33,687 nucleotides of DNA from Lachnospiraceae bacterium (lineage in GTDB: Bacteria > Bacillota > Clostridia > Lachnospirales > Lachnospiraceae): the NCBI GenBank assembly GCA_022771765.1, contig JALELN010000088.1, positions 1 through 33,687 of the forward strand, written 5' to 3'. Below, piece after piece: positions 1 to 9,386 of the stretch (position 1 is its first letter; every line of letters starts with the position of its first letter). The notes beneath the pieces are model-generated. The model made no database searches. It was given only the letters and a program-made list of their open reading frames with translations, and had not been told where the DNA came from. The position numbers were made by a program, and so were the translations under genes.

Positions 1-195
1 GGAGCGTGTATCTATTTTGACGAGGCATATGAGCGTGGAATGAAGCTTCAGCAGCTGGAACTCTCCAAACTGGATGTCAATATGTCTGCGGCAATGGATA
101 ACAGCCTGATCAATGACGGATGCGGGTTATATCAGGGCAAACTGATTCTCCCGTATGAGCATTTGTCACGCTTCCGGAATGATCTCATCGATTAA
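1..195 (+). CDS. C-terminal fragment of an unidentified protein (truncated by window start)
   Basis: Frame 1 is open from base 1 to TAA at 193-195 (GACIYFDEAYERGMKLQQLELSK...RFRNDLID*). Family not recognised. Confidence 0.6.
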   Translation, partial: GACIYFDEAYERGMKLQQLELSKLDVNMSAAMDNSLINDGCGLYQGKLILPYEHLSRFRNDLID

Positions 196-228
196 AGGCA
201 GTAATGATACTGGGAACGGGGTTATATC

Positions 229-1182
229 GTGCAACAAAAAAAACGAAAACGTAAACAAAAAAAGAAACAATGGCTGGTGGCACTGCTGACGGTTGTCTGC
301 GTGTTGGCAGCCTTCTATATTTTTAATGAGAATACCGGACAGAAGGGAACTGCGAATGATCATGGAAGTACGATATCCGGTGATGATGCTACCGGCATGG
401 AAGTACATTTTATTGATGTCGGACAGGGCGACGCGACGCTGATCAAAGCAGACGGACATTACATGTTGATTGATGCCGGCGAAAATGATAAAGGTACTGC
501 GGTTCAGCTCTATTTGAAAAAGCAGGGTGTCGAGCGACTGGATTACCTTGTTTTGACACATACAGACAGTGATCATATCGGCGGTGCGGATGTTATTATT
601 TCCAAGTTTGACATCGGTCAGATCTTTTTGAGTGATTTCAAGAAAGATAATAAGACTTATCGTGAGCTCATGGACAGCATGAAGAGCAGGAATATGACCT
701 TCTTAAGTCCGGAGGTCGGCGCGGAGTATGAACTGGGAGACGCGACGTTTACCATCATTGCGCCAAACGATACTTACGAAGATCCGAACAACAGCAGCAT
801 CGCTCTGATCATAGATTATGGTGACAGTTCCTTTTTGTTCAGTGGTGACTGCGAGGAAGAGGCTGAGGAGGATATTCTGGAAAACGGAATGAATCTGGAT
901 GTGGATGTCTATCAGGTCGGACACCACGGCAGCAGGACTTCCTCCACGGAGGATTTTCTGGATGCCATGTCACCGGAATACGCAGTCATCAGCTGCGAGG
1001 AGAAAAACAGCTACGGACATCCGCATGCGCAGACCTTGAACAACTTGCGTGCACGGGGCATCAAGGTGTTTCGTACCGATGAACAGGGCAGTATCGTTGC
1101 GTACACCGACGGAACGCACATCACGTGGAACTGCTCGCCCAGTGACAGATGGCAGGCGGGCGACCCCGGGACAAAAACTTAA
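229..1182 (+). CDS. ComEC/Rec2-like MBL-fold metallohydrolase, membrane-anchored or secreted
   Basis: Lys/Arg-rich N-terminus followed by a hydrophobic segment (WLVALLTVVCVLAAFYIF); MBL motifs VHFIDVGQGDATLI, LTHTDSDHIGG, FLFSGDC, QVGHHGS. Confidence 0.9.
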   Translation: MQQKKRKRKQKKKQWLVALLTVVCVLAAFYIFNENTGQKGTANDHGSTISGDDATGMEVHFIDVGQGDATLIKADGHYMLIDAGENDKGTAVQLYLKKQGVERLDYLVLTHTDSDHIGGADVIISKFDIGQIFLSDFKKDNKTYRELMDSMKSRNMTFLSPEVGAEYELGDATFTIIAPNDTYEDPNNSSIALIIDYGDSSFLFSGDCEEEAEEDILENGMNLDVDVYQVGHHGSRTSSTEDFLDAMSPEYAVISCEEKNSYGHPHAQTLNNLRARGIKVFRTDEQGSIVAYTDGTHITWNCSPSDRWQAGDPGTKT

Positions 1183-1253
1183 GAAAAAAAGATATTTGGT
1201 GATATTTTATTCAAAAATAACGGAAAGAATTGTATTTTCATGCGTTTCTACCA

Positions 1254-1282
1254 TTGTATTTTGCATAATCCTACTGTATAAT
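1254..1282 (+). promoter_or_regulatory. Candidate sigma-A-type promoter for the amino-acid ABC transporter operon
   Basis: TTGTAT (1254-1259), 17-nt spacer, TATAAT (1277-1282); strong AAAGGAGG RBS follows before ATG 1348. Confidence 0.6.
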
Positions 1283-1347
1283 ACTTTCGAATATGTGAAA
1301 TATAAAGAAAACGTGTTGCATTTTTTGCAGCAAAAGGAGGAAACAAC

Positions 1348-2109
1348 ATGAAAAAGAGAATACTTTCTATCGCACTGGTAGCTGTGATGGCAGCAACTAT
1401 GTTGTGTGCGTGTGGTAAAAAGGAGTCCGCAGGAATGACCGTAAACGATGGTGTACTTACCATGGCAACCAACGCATATTTCCCGCCTTACGAGTACTAC
1501 GAGGGTGAGGAGATCGTCGGAATCGACGCAGACATCGCAAAGGCAGTTGCAGATAAGCTGGGACTGGAGCTGAAAATCGAGGATATGGAGTTTGATTCCA
1601 TCATTACCGCTGTGCAGACCGGAAAGGTAGATATGGGTCTGGCAGGTATGACAGTTACAGATGAGAGAAAGAAATCCGTTAATTTTTCTGATACGTATGC
1701 AACCGGTATTCAGGTCGTTATCGTTCCGGAGGACTCTGACATTACAAGTGTAGATGATCTGACAGGTAAGAAGATTGGCGTACAGCTGTCTACCACCGGT
1801 GATATCTATGCATCAGATGATTATGGCGAGGAGAACGTTGAGAAGTACAATAAGGGCGCGGATGCTGTTATGGCTCTGAAGCAGGGCAAGGTAGACGCAG
1901 TTATTATTGACAATGAGCCGGCGAAGAATTTCGTAGAGACAAATGAAGGTCTGAAGATTCTTGATACCGAGTATGTGACTGAGGATTACGCAGCATGTAT
2001 CAATAAGGATAACACAGAACTGTTAGATGCAGTGAATGGTGCGATTGCCGAGTTAAAAGAGGACGGCTCTTTACAGAAGATTATTGATCAATACATTACC
2101 GCAGAATAA
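1348..2109 (+). CDS. Amino-acid ABC transporter substrate-binding lipoprotein
   Basis: Lipobox (MLCACGKK); SBP family 3 signatures (YFPPYEYYEGEEIVGIDADIAKAVADKLG, GKVDMGLAGMTVTDERKKSVNFSD). Confidence 0.95.
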   Translation: MKKRILSIALVAVMAATMLCACGKKESAGMTVNDGVLTMATNAYFPPYEYYEGEEIVGIDADIAKAVADKLGLELKIEDMEFDSIITAVQTGKVDMGLAGMTVTDERKKSVNFSDTYATGIQVVIVPEDSDITSVDDLTGKKIGVQLSTTGDIYASDDYGEENVEKYNKGADAVMALKQGKVDAVIIDNEPAKNFVETNEGLKILDTEYVTEDYAACINKDNTELLDAVNGAIAELKEDGSLQKIIDQYITAE

Positions 2110-2178
2110 TCATCGGCGATATTTACAGGAGGCGGGTTTTTGACCTGCCTCTTTTTCACTGCCGGGAAAGGATCATGT

Positions 2179-2907
2179 ATGTCATTTTTGGATGAATTAA
2201 AACAGAAAATCATATTCATTTTTATTGAAGAACAGCGTTATATGTACATTGTCAAGGGTCTTCGCACAACGATTCTTGTCACGCTGCTTGCTTTGTTGCT
2301 CGGTCTGGCAATCGGTATTCTGGTTGCGGTAGTTCGGACCGCCCATGACCAGATGGGAAAAAAGGGGACAGGTGGTCTCGGGGGTCTGATCTTAAATATA
2401 CTCAATGCGATCTGCCGCATATATCTGACGGTGATCCGAGGAACCCCTGCGATGGTACAGCTCCTCCTCATGTATTTTGTATTTCTGGCCAGCAGTACCA
2501 ACAAGGTGCTCGTTGCGGTACTTACATTCGGTATCAATTCCGGTGCGTATGTTGCTGAGATTTTTCGTTCCGGTATTATGTCAATTGACAAGGGGCAGAT
2601 GGAGGCCGGGCGTTCACTCGGTCTGGGCTACGCTATGACGATGCAGCAGATCATTCTGCCGCAGGCAATAAAAAACGTGCTTCCCGCACTTGTCAATGAG
2701 ATGATCACGCTGTTAAAGGAGACTTCCATTTGTGGATATATTGGTCTGAATGAACTGACGCGAGGCGGTGACATCATCCGCGGTATCACCTTCGAGGCTT
2801 TGTTCCCGCTTCTTGTAGTAGCGGCGATTTATTTGGCAATTGTCATGTTCTTTACCTGGGTAATGAGCAAACTGGAGAGGAGGCTGCGCGAAAGTGATAA
2901 CCGTTAA
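2179..2907 (+). CDS. Amino-acid ABC transporter permease (HisM/GlnP-type)
   Basis: Multi-TM protein with [33 protein letters not shown] motif; internal ATG at 2179 preferred over the ORF start at 2140. Confidence 0.93.
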   Translation: MSFLDELKQKIIFIFIEEQRYMYIVKGLRTTILVTLLALLLGLAIGILVAVVRTAHDQMGKKGTGGLGGLILNILNAICRIYLTVIRGTPAMVQLLLMYFVFLASSTNKVLVAVLTFGINSGAYVAEIFRSGIMSIDKGQMEAGRSLGLGYAMTMQQIILPQAIKNVLPALVNEMITLLKETSICGYIGLNELTRGGDIIRGITFEALFPLLVVAAIYLAIVMFFTWVMSKLERRLRESDNR

Positions 2908-3616
2908 TCATTTACATAAAAGTTTTGACGACCATGAGGTGCTGGTCGACATCAACGAACATATTGCACCCGGAGAAAAGGTCGTGATCATCGGACCCTC
3001 CGGTTCCGGGAAATCCACATTTCTGCGTTGTATGAATCTGCTGGAGCAGCCCACGAGTGGACAGATCATTTTTGACGGTGTGGATATTACGCAAAAAGGT
3101 GTCAATATCAATCAGATCCGCCAGCAGATGGGAATGGTATTTCAGCACTTCAATCTGTTTCCGCATCTGTCAATCATGGATAATCTGACACTTGCCCCGG
3201 TGAAACTCAAGCTGATGAGTAAGGAGCAGGCAAACGAGGAGGCACTACGCCTGCTGAATCTGGTCAATCTGGCAGAAAAGGCGGATGCTTATCCGGGTCA
3301 GCTCTCCGGAGGACAGAAACAGCGTATTGCGATTGTCCGTTCCCTGATGATGAAGCCGAAAATGATGCTTTTTGATGAGCCGACTTCGGCACTGGATCCG
3401 GAAATGGTCGGTGAGGTGTTGGAGGTTATGAAGGATCTGGCAAATGACGGCATGACAATGGCTGTCGTGACCCATGAGATGGGCTTTGCGAGAGAGGTGG
3501 CAACCCGCGTCCTTTTTATGGATGAAGGAAACATCATGGAGCAGGGAACACCGGAACAGATCTTTAATGATCCGCAGAATGAGCGAACAAAAGAATTTTT
3601 ATCAAAAGTGTTATAG
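2894..3616 (+). CDS. Amino-acid ABC transporter ATP-binding protein (GlnQ-type)
   Basis: Walker [10 protein letters not shown], signature LSGGQKQR, Walker [18 protein letters not shown] start overlaps the permease stop. Confidence 0.96.
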   Translation: MITVNHLHKSFDDHEVLVDINEHIAPGEKVVIIGPSGSGKSTFLRCMNLLEQPTSGQIIFDGVDITQKGVNINQIRQQMGMVFQHFNLFPHLSIMDNLTLAPVKLKLMSKEQANEEALRLLNLVNLAEKADAYPGQLSGGQKQRIAIVRSLMMKPKMMLFDEPTSALDPEMVGEVLEVMKDLANDGMTMAVVTHEMGFAREVATRVLFMDEGNIMEQGTPEQIFNDPQNERTKEFLSKVL

Positions 3617-3622
3617 TATTTT

Positions 3623-3650
3623 ACCGCCCGGAACATTCCGGGCGGTTTTT
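3623..3650 (+). terminator. Rho-independent terminator of the ABC transporter operon
   Basis: ACCGCCCGGAA-ca-TTCCGGGCGGT followed by a T-run directly after the 3616 stop. Confidence 0.9.
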
Positions 3651-3690
3651 GCATATCCTAACATAATGAGAATGACAGGGAGTCTGGAAT

Positions 3691-5376
3691 ATGGATGAAC
3701 AGCAGTGCAGGCAGGCTGTCTATTCGAACGACTGGTATGATTTAATGCTGCGCAATGACGATATTGTGGAGGGAATGTCGGAAACAGAGTGTCTGATGAA
3801 ATTGGACGGCGCGTATCAGATGTGGTATTTTAATAAAGATATGCTGCCGGAGATCAATTTTGGAACTTACACCTACAGCGCGGTGCCAAAATGTTTGTCA
3901 CCCCTTTCAGAGCGGGCGCTGGATGCCAGTGGGATTCTGAGTATTAGAAATCAGCCCAATCTGGCGCTCACCGGACAGGGTGTGCTGGTGGGCATTGTCG
4001 ACAGCGGTATTACTTATGAGGACATGGCGTTTCGCTATGAGGACGGTTCCAGCAGGATCGTTTCGATCTGGGATCAGACCGTAGAGGACGGGACACCACC
4101 GCAGGCATATTTTTATGGCCAGGAATATACGCAGGAGATGATTAATGAAGCGTTGGCGAGCGAAAATCCGCTTCTCACAGTGCCGGAAAATGATCCTGTG
4201 GGACACGGAACAGCGGTAGCGTCCATAGCGGCAGGCTCGGTCAATCCCGCAACCGGTTTTTCGGGGGCAGCGCCCTATGCGGATCTGGCAGTTGTAAAGC
4301 TCAAGGAGGCAAAGCAGTATCTGCGTGATTTTTATTTTATTCCGGATGGGGCGGTGGCTTATCAGGAAAATGATGTGATGCTGGGGATCGATTATCTGAA
4401 CCGCCTCGCTGCGGCGCGCAATCAGCCGCTTGTGCTTCTCATTGCGCTTGGCACAAACAATGGTACGCATGGGGGAAATTCATACCTGTCGAATTTCCTG
4501 GACGATATCGGACAGCGGAGACGCCGCGCGGTGGTGGTGGCATCAGGAAATGAGGCAAATGCCCGTCATCACTTCTATGGGCAGGTTTTTGACAAGGATT
4601 CTGTCGGAACCGTGGAAGTGAATGTGGAGCGCAACATGAGTGGTTTTTCCATCGAAATGTGGTCGGCGGAGCCGCAGCTGTTTGAGGTGGCGGTCGTTTC
4701 ACCGGCGGGAGAACGGCTGTCACGCATTCCGGCAGAGCGGATGGGAAGACGGGAGTATTCCTTTGTGCTGGAGGGGACAACGCTTTCGGTGGATTACCGG
4801 ATCGTGGGCACGCGCAGCACCAATCAGCTCATCTATCTGCGCTTTGAGAGACCGACGAAGGGCATCTGGAAGATTCTCGTTTTTCCGAAAAATTTTATTT
4901 ACGGTTCTTTTCATATGTGGCTGCCGATCAGTGCTTTTTTAGAGTCACCGGTGTATTTCCTTTCAGCAAACCCCGACACGACGCTTACTGTGCCGAGCAC
5001 AGCCCGGGTGCCGATCACGGTAGGAGGATACAATGATTTGAGTGGGGCTCTGTTTCTAGAGTCCGGTCGAGGTTATACGATCACCGGGGCAATCAAGCCT
5101 GATTTTGTGGCACCTGCGGTAGATATCACAGCTACCGGAGGCGGGGAGTATACCGGCACATCCTACGGAGCAGCGATCACGGCGGGAGCTGCAGCCATGT
5201 TTATGGAGTGGGCAGTTGTGCGTGGTAACCTGCCTGCCGCAAATACCGCTGATGTGAAGAGTGAGTTTATCCGTGGTGCGTTGCAGGATCCCGGGCAGCT
5301 CTATCCGAACCGTGAATGGGGATATGGAAAATTGAATCTGGAGCGGACTTTTTTGAATCTGGCGGGGCTTTCCTGA
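3691..5376 (+). CDS. S8 family serine peptidase (subtilisin/CspB-like, no signal peptide)
   Basis: Catalytic triad motifs VGIVDSGI (Asp), GHGTAVASIAAG (His), GTSYGAAITAGAAA (Ser); oxyanion-hole region VASGNEAN. Confidence 0.93.
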   Translation: MDEQQCRQAVYSNDWYDLMLRNDDIVEGMSETECLMKLDGAYQMWYFNKDMLPEINFGTYTYSAVPKCLSPLSERALDASGILSIRNQPNLALTGQGVLVGIVDSGITYEDMAFRYEDGSSRIVSIWDQTVEDGTPPQAYFYGQEYTQEMINEALASENPLLTVPENDPVGHGTAVASIAAGSVNPATGFSGAAPYADLAVVKLKEAKQYLRDFYFIPDGAVAYQENDVMLGIDYLNRLAAARNQPLVLLIALGTNNGTHGGNSYLSNFLDDIGQRRRRAVVVASGNEANARHHFYGQVFDKDSVGTVEVNVERNMSGFSIEMWSAEPQLFEVAVVSPAGERLSRIPAERMGRREYSFVLEGTTLSVDYRIVGTRSTNQLIYLRFERPTKGIWKILVFPKNFIYGSFHMWLPISAFLESPVYFLSANPDTTLTVPSTARVPITVGGYNDLSGALFLESGRGYTITGAIKPDFVAPAVDITATGGGEYTGTSYGAAITAGAAAMFMEWAVVRGNLPAANTADVKSEFIRGALQDPGQLYPNREWGYGKLNLERTFLNLAGLS

Positions 5377-5493
5377 CGGTTTCAGTGGTTTTTTTCCGGG
5401 CGATCTGTTAGAATAAATAAAGATAAGAGTTGTTGAACTGTGAAGGTACGGAACAGGTACACAGCTGTGTGAGGATACGGAGGAGGAAACGTT

Positions 5494-6441
5494 ATGGCGG
5501 GGAAGAAAAAACTGTTATTGTTTGGCGCAAATCATGCACTGATTGACGATTTTTTTGAACAGCTGGCAGACCGCTTTGAGATGCTCAGTTGCAGCAGTCA
5601 TGCGGAGGATATCTGCGGACATCTGAGTTATTATGACCCGGATGCGGCAGTACTCTGCGTTTATGATGAAAAGCGTGAAGAGTTATCCATGCTGGGGCAG
5701 GTCAAGGAGTTGTTGAAAAAGCGCGGAAGTGTACTGGTTGTTGCCGGTGACGGAACCAAATGTGATGATTTTGAGCGTATGATGCCGCAGATGGCAGATT
5801 GTGTGGTGCGAAGGAGCAGAGTCTGCAACTGCCGGATGATGGGGGGACAGATCGATACTTTTCTGAATACCATGTCAATGTTCCGGATGATCAAAAAAGA
5901 AGAAAATGACAGTGCAGTAATTTCTGCCAATCATGTAGCTCACGGTTCAGGGAGCCATGCTGTTCCCATTGCTCCCGTGAGTAAGAGCGGACAGAAGGAA
6001 TCATTGGACGATCTGCTGGCGGCGGCTGCGCAGGCGGTTGAAGAGATGGCAGCAATGCCGGTACAGCGAAAACCGGGTGAACGCCGGCATGTGCTTGTGG
6101 TGGATGATGACAGCAGTATGCTGCGCATGATCAAAGATATTTTGGGTGAACGATATGATGTGGCAGCGGCGATCAGCGGCAAGGTTGCGTTAAAATTTCT
6201 GGAGTCGCGGCGCACAGATCTGATCCTTTTGGACTATGAGATGCCGGAGCAGAGCGGAGCGGATGTGTATGAAAAGATTTTGCAGAATCCGGCGCTGCGG
6301 CATATACCGGTTGTATTTTTGACAGGAGTGTCTGACAGAGAACGGATTGCCGCTGTGCTGGCAATGCGGCCTCGTGGCTATCTGCTGAAACCGATTGACA
6401 GCGAGCGGTTAAAGAAAACTGTGGAGGAGATAGTCGGATAG
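5494..6441 (+). CDS. Response regulator with N-terminal pseudo-receiver and C-terminal canonical receiver domain, no recognisable output domain
   Basis: C-terminal REC: HVLVVDDDSSML...DLILLDYEMP...PVVFLTG...GYLLKPI. N-terminal Rossmann-like segment resembles REC but lacks the acidic residues. GGAGGAAA RBS precedes ATG. Confidence 0.85.
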   Translation: MAGKKKLLLFGANHALIDDFFEQLADRFEMLSCSSHAEDICGHLSYYDPDAAVLCVYDEKREELSMLGQVKELLKKRGSVLVVAGDGTKCDDFERMMPQMADCVVRRSRVCNCRMMGGQIDTFLNTMSMFRMIKKEENDSAVISANHVAHGSGSHAVPIAPVSKSGQKESLDDLLAAAAQAVEEMAAMPVQRKPGERRHVLVVDDDSSMLRMIKDILGERYDVAAAISGKVALKFLESRRTDLILLDYEMPEQSGADVYEKILQNPALRHIPVVFLTGVSDRERIAAVLAMRPRGYLLKPIDSERLKKTVEEIVG

Positions 6442-6488
6442 TCAGGCGCACAGAAGAAGGTTGCCTAACGGCACCGCTCGCGCGCGGA

Positions 6489-6507
6489 GAATGCGCAAAG
6501 CGCATTC
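6489..6507. repeat. Perfect 8-bp-arm inverted repeat GAATGCGC-AAA-GCGCATTC in intergenic DNA
   Basis: Direct reading of sequence between the response regulator and the kinase gene; no T-run follows. Confidence 0.7.
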
Positions 6508-6534
6508 TTATACGGATGATGACGGGGGAATATC

Positions 6535-8901
6535 ATGGCAGACCGATTATATTTGACAGAACTGATTGATGTTGAGACACTGCAGCGGGTACAGGACGCT
6601 TTTTCGGATATGACGGGAATGGCTGCCCTAACGACAGATGCGGACGGTGTGGCAGTGACGAATGGTTCAAATTTTACCGATTTTTGCATGAAATACACAC
6701 GTGCGACAAAGATAGGGAAATTTCGGTGTGAACTGTGTGATAAGCGGGGAGCTGAGATCACTTTGGCGGCGGGACACGCCTGTACCTATGACTGTCATGC
6801 GGGGTTAATTGATTTTGCGGCACCGATCATGGTGGCTGGACGTATGGTCGGAAGCTTCATTGGCGGTCAGGTGTTGACCGGTCCGCCGGATCTGGAACGT
6901 TGCCGCATGAATGCGGAGCGCATGGGGATTGATCCCGAGGCTTATGTGGAAGCAATTCAAAAAGTAAAGGTGCGGGATCGGGATTATATTAAGAAAGCGG
7001 CAGCAGCGTTATATTCGCTGGCAGATGTCCTCTCTACCCTGGCATATCGCGGCATGCAGTCTTATCTGGACAATATAGAAATCGAGCGCGCTGCCCGTAT
7101 GAAGTCGGACTTTCTGGCAAATATGAGTCATGAGATCCGCACGCCGATGAATGCGGTGATTGGTATGGCAGAGCTGGCGCTGCGGGAGGATCTGCCGGAT
7201 ACGGCCAGAAATTATATCAGGCAGATTAAATCATCCGGGCATGCGCTGCTCACCATCATTAACGATATTCTGGATTTCTCTAAAATTGAGTCAGGAAAGA
7301 TGGATATTGTGGAGACGGAATACGAACCACTGGCGGTCATTCATAATGTGGTGAATATGATTCGTACGCGTATCGGTGAAAAAAATGTACAGCTTTTGAC
7401 AGATATTTCCCAGAATCTTCCAAGCAGGCTGTTTGGTGACAGTATTCGTTTTCAGCAGATTCTGATCAATTTATTAAACAATGCGGTGAAATTTACACAG
7501 AAAGGGAATGTGAAGCTGTTGATCTCTGTCAGGGAGAGCGGAGACAACCGGATTATTTTACATGCTGAGATTGCTGATACGGGAAGAGGCATCAAGCCGG
7601 AAGATATGGAAAAGATTTTCAGCTCTTTTCAGCAGGTGGACAGTAAGCGTAACCGTAATATCGAGGGCAGCGGCCTGGGACTTACGATCACCAAACAACT
7701 GCTGGAACTGATGGGTGGTTCGATTCATGTGGAAAGTGTTTACGGAGTGGGAAGCACCTTCGTTTTTGATCTGCCGCAAAAGGTCATTGATGCCACGCCT
7801 GCGGATGTTTCTAAATTGGATGAAGTGGTGGAGAGGATCGATGCGGAGATGGAGAGCTTTACCTTTGTGGCTCCCCAGGCGCGCGTTCTGGTTGTGGATG
7901 ACAATGCGGTCAATCTGACCGTGACAAAGGGGCTTTTGGAGCCGCTGGAAATGCAGATTGATACCGCCATCAGTGGCAGGGAAGCGATAGACATGGTGCA
8001 GCAGAACATGTATGATCTTGTGTTTATGGATCATATGATGCCGGAGATGGACGGCGTGGAGACAACCCATGAAATTCGGCGCCGCTTTCCGGAATATGCG
8101 GATCTGCCGATTATTGCGCTGACCGCGAACGCAGTGAGCGGAGCACAGAAAATGTTTCAGGAGGAGGGGCTCAATGATTTTGTTCCAAAGCCGATGGAAT
8201 TAAAGGTGCTGATCAATGCTGTGCGTAAATGGCTTCCACCGGAAAAATTGCAGGTGCGCAGGGGTGAGATTCTGGATATTAAGCCACAGACGATGGAGCG
8301 GGCAGACTTACCTCAGATCGGAGATCTCGATATCCAGGCGGCATTTGCGAAGCTGGGAAGCGAAAAGCTGTTCTGGAGCGTGTTGAAAGAATATTATCGT
8401 GTCATCGGAAAAAAATGCGCGACGATCCGAAAATTTTGGGAGCAGCATGACAGGACCTCGTATACCATCGAGGTACATGCGCTTAAGAGCGCGTCCAGAC
8501 AGATTGGCGCCATGCGTCTGGCAGACGATGCAGAACGTCTGGAGGAAGCCGGAAATGCAGGTGACGATGCGCTGATTGATGCACAGACGGAGGCACTTTT
8601 GGAAAAATACGGTTCCTATCAGGAGGTGCTGGCACCATGGTGTGAGGAACATGAACAGAGAGAGAGCCTCGAGGAGGAGATTTCAGAGGAAAGTATGAGG
8701 CTTGCGCTGGATACGATGCAGGAATCTTTGGATAATCTGGATATGGATACGATTCAGGCTGTCATTGACAGGCTGCTGCGCTATCAGTTTGACGAGCAAC
8801 AAAAACAACTGTTGGAACAGCTGCGGGAGGCAGCAGCCGATTTCGATGCGGAGACGTGCGACAAGCTGATCGATGAATGGAAGAAGAGGGAGAACTGGTA
8901 A
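6535..8901 (+). CDS. Hybrid sensor histidine kinase: PocR sensory domain - HisKA - HATPase_c - REC - Hpt - C-terminal helical module
   Basis: PocR-like N-terminus (GKFRCELCDKRGAEIT...CTYDCHAGLIDFAAPIMVAGRMVGSFIGGQV); HisKA MSHEIRTPMNA; N-box NLLNNAVKFT; G boxes ADTGRGI and GSGLGLTI; REC VLVVDDNAVN...VFMDHMMPEMDG; Hpt HALKSASRQIGA. Confidence 0.95.
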   Translation: MADRLYLTELIDVETLQRVQDAFSDMTGMAALTTDADGVAVTNGSNFTDFCMKYTRATKIGKFRCELCDKRGAEITLAAGHACTYDCHAGLIDFAAPIMVAGRMVGSFIGGQVLTGPPDLERCRMNAERMGIDPEAYVEAIQKVKVRDRDYIKKAAAALYSLADVLSTLAYRGMQSYLDNIEIERAARMKSDFLANMSHEIRTPMNAVIGMAELALREDLPDTARNYIRQIKSSGHALLTIINDILDFSKIESGKMDIVETEYEPLAVIHNVVNMIRTRIGEKNVQLLTDISQNLPSRLFGDSIRFQQILINLLNNAVKFTQKGNVKLLISVRESGDNRIILHAEIADTGRGIKPEDMEKIFSSFQQVDSKRNRNIEGSGLGLTITKQLLELMGGSIHVESVYGVGSTFVFDLPQKVIDATPADVSKLDEVVERIDAEMESFTFVAPQARVLVVDDNAVNLTVTKGLLEPLEMQIDTAISGREAIDMVQQNMYDLVFMDHMMPEMDGVETTHEIRRRFPEYADLPIIALTANAVSGAQKMFQEEGLNDFVPKPMELKVLINAVRKWLPPEKLQVRRGEILDIKPQTMERADLPQIGDLDIQAAFAKLGSEKLFWSVLKEYYRVIGKKCATIRKFWEQHDRTSYTIEVHALKSASRQIGAMRLADDAERLEEAGNAGDDALIDAQTEALLEKYGSYQEVLAPWCEEHEQRESLEEEISEESMRLALDTMQESLDNLDMDTIQAVIDRLLRYQFDEQQKQLLEQLREAAADFDAETCDKLIDEWKKRENW

Positions 8902-9365
8902 TGATCGGATGGATTGGAATGTCGTTGGCAGTTGTGGCCGGTGACGGTGTGGTGAAAAAATGTGCGGAAGAGAAATTGTCAGAGGGAAAGACAAAACGGC
9001 TTTTTGGAGGATGCATCCGGCTTCAGCTTCTGCATAATCCAGGAGTTGCCCTGGGCGCGCTTCGCAAGCGACCGAAGCTGGTGCTTGTGCTCAACAGCGC
9101 GCTGCTGGGCGCGGCTGTGGGAGAATTCGCGCGTATGCAAAAGGAGGAAGGCGAGACTGCGGCAAAGACCGGGCTTGCGCTTCTGATCGGCGGCGGTGTG
9201 AGCAATCTGATTGACCGCCTGCAGCGGGGATATGTGACGGATTATTTTTCCATCAATGCCGGTGAGCGGTTTCAAAAGCTTCAAAAGATCGTTTTTAACT
9301 GTTCGGATTTTTGTGTGTTTGCCGGAATTCTATTGTATACATTCGGGAAAAAGAACCGTTCATAG
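8901..9365 (+). CDS. lspA: Divergent signal peptidase II (LspA-like)
   Basis: Conserved LspA order: GDGVVKK, HNPGVALGAL, GGGVSNLIDRLQRGYVTDYFSI, VFNCSDFCVFAGILL (both catalytic Asp retained). ATG overlaps the upstream kinase stop (TAATG). Confidence 0.85.
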   Translation: MIGWIGMSLAVVAGDGVVKKCAEEKLSEGKTKRLFGGCIRLQLLHNPGVALGALRKRPKLVLVLNSALLGAAVGEFARMQKEEGETAAKTGLALLIGGGVSNLIDRLQRGYVTDYFSINAGERFQKLQKIVFNCSDFCVFAGILLYTFGKKNRS

Positions 9366-9386
9366 ACCGACTGCGGAGAGTCGGAT

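Noticed and set aside
5459-5470. ACACAGCTGTGT 12-bp palindrome upstream of the receiver gene
   Set aside because: Perfect but short, close to the RBS, and without a second site; may be chance.
7558-8070. 170-aa antisense ORF inside the PocR kinase
   Set aside because: Composition artefact of the sense-strand codon usage.
9367-9384. CCGACT-gcggag-AGTCGG hairpin between convergent lspA and the DUF5721-like gene as a terminator
   Set aside because: Short 6-bp stem without a T-tract; not convincing.
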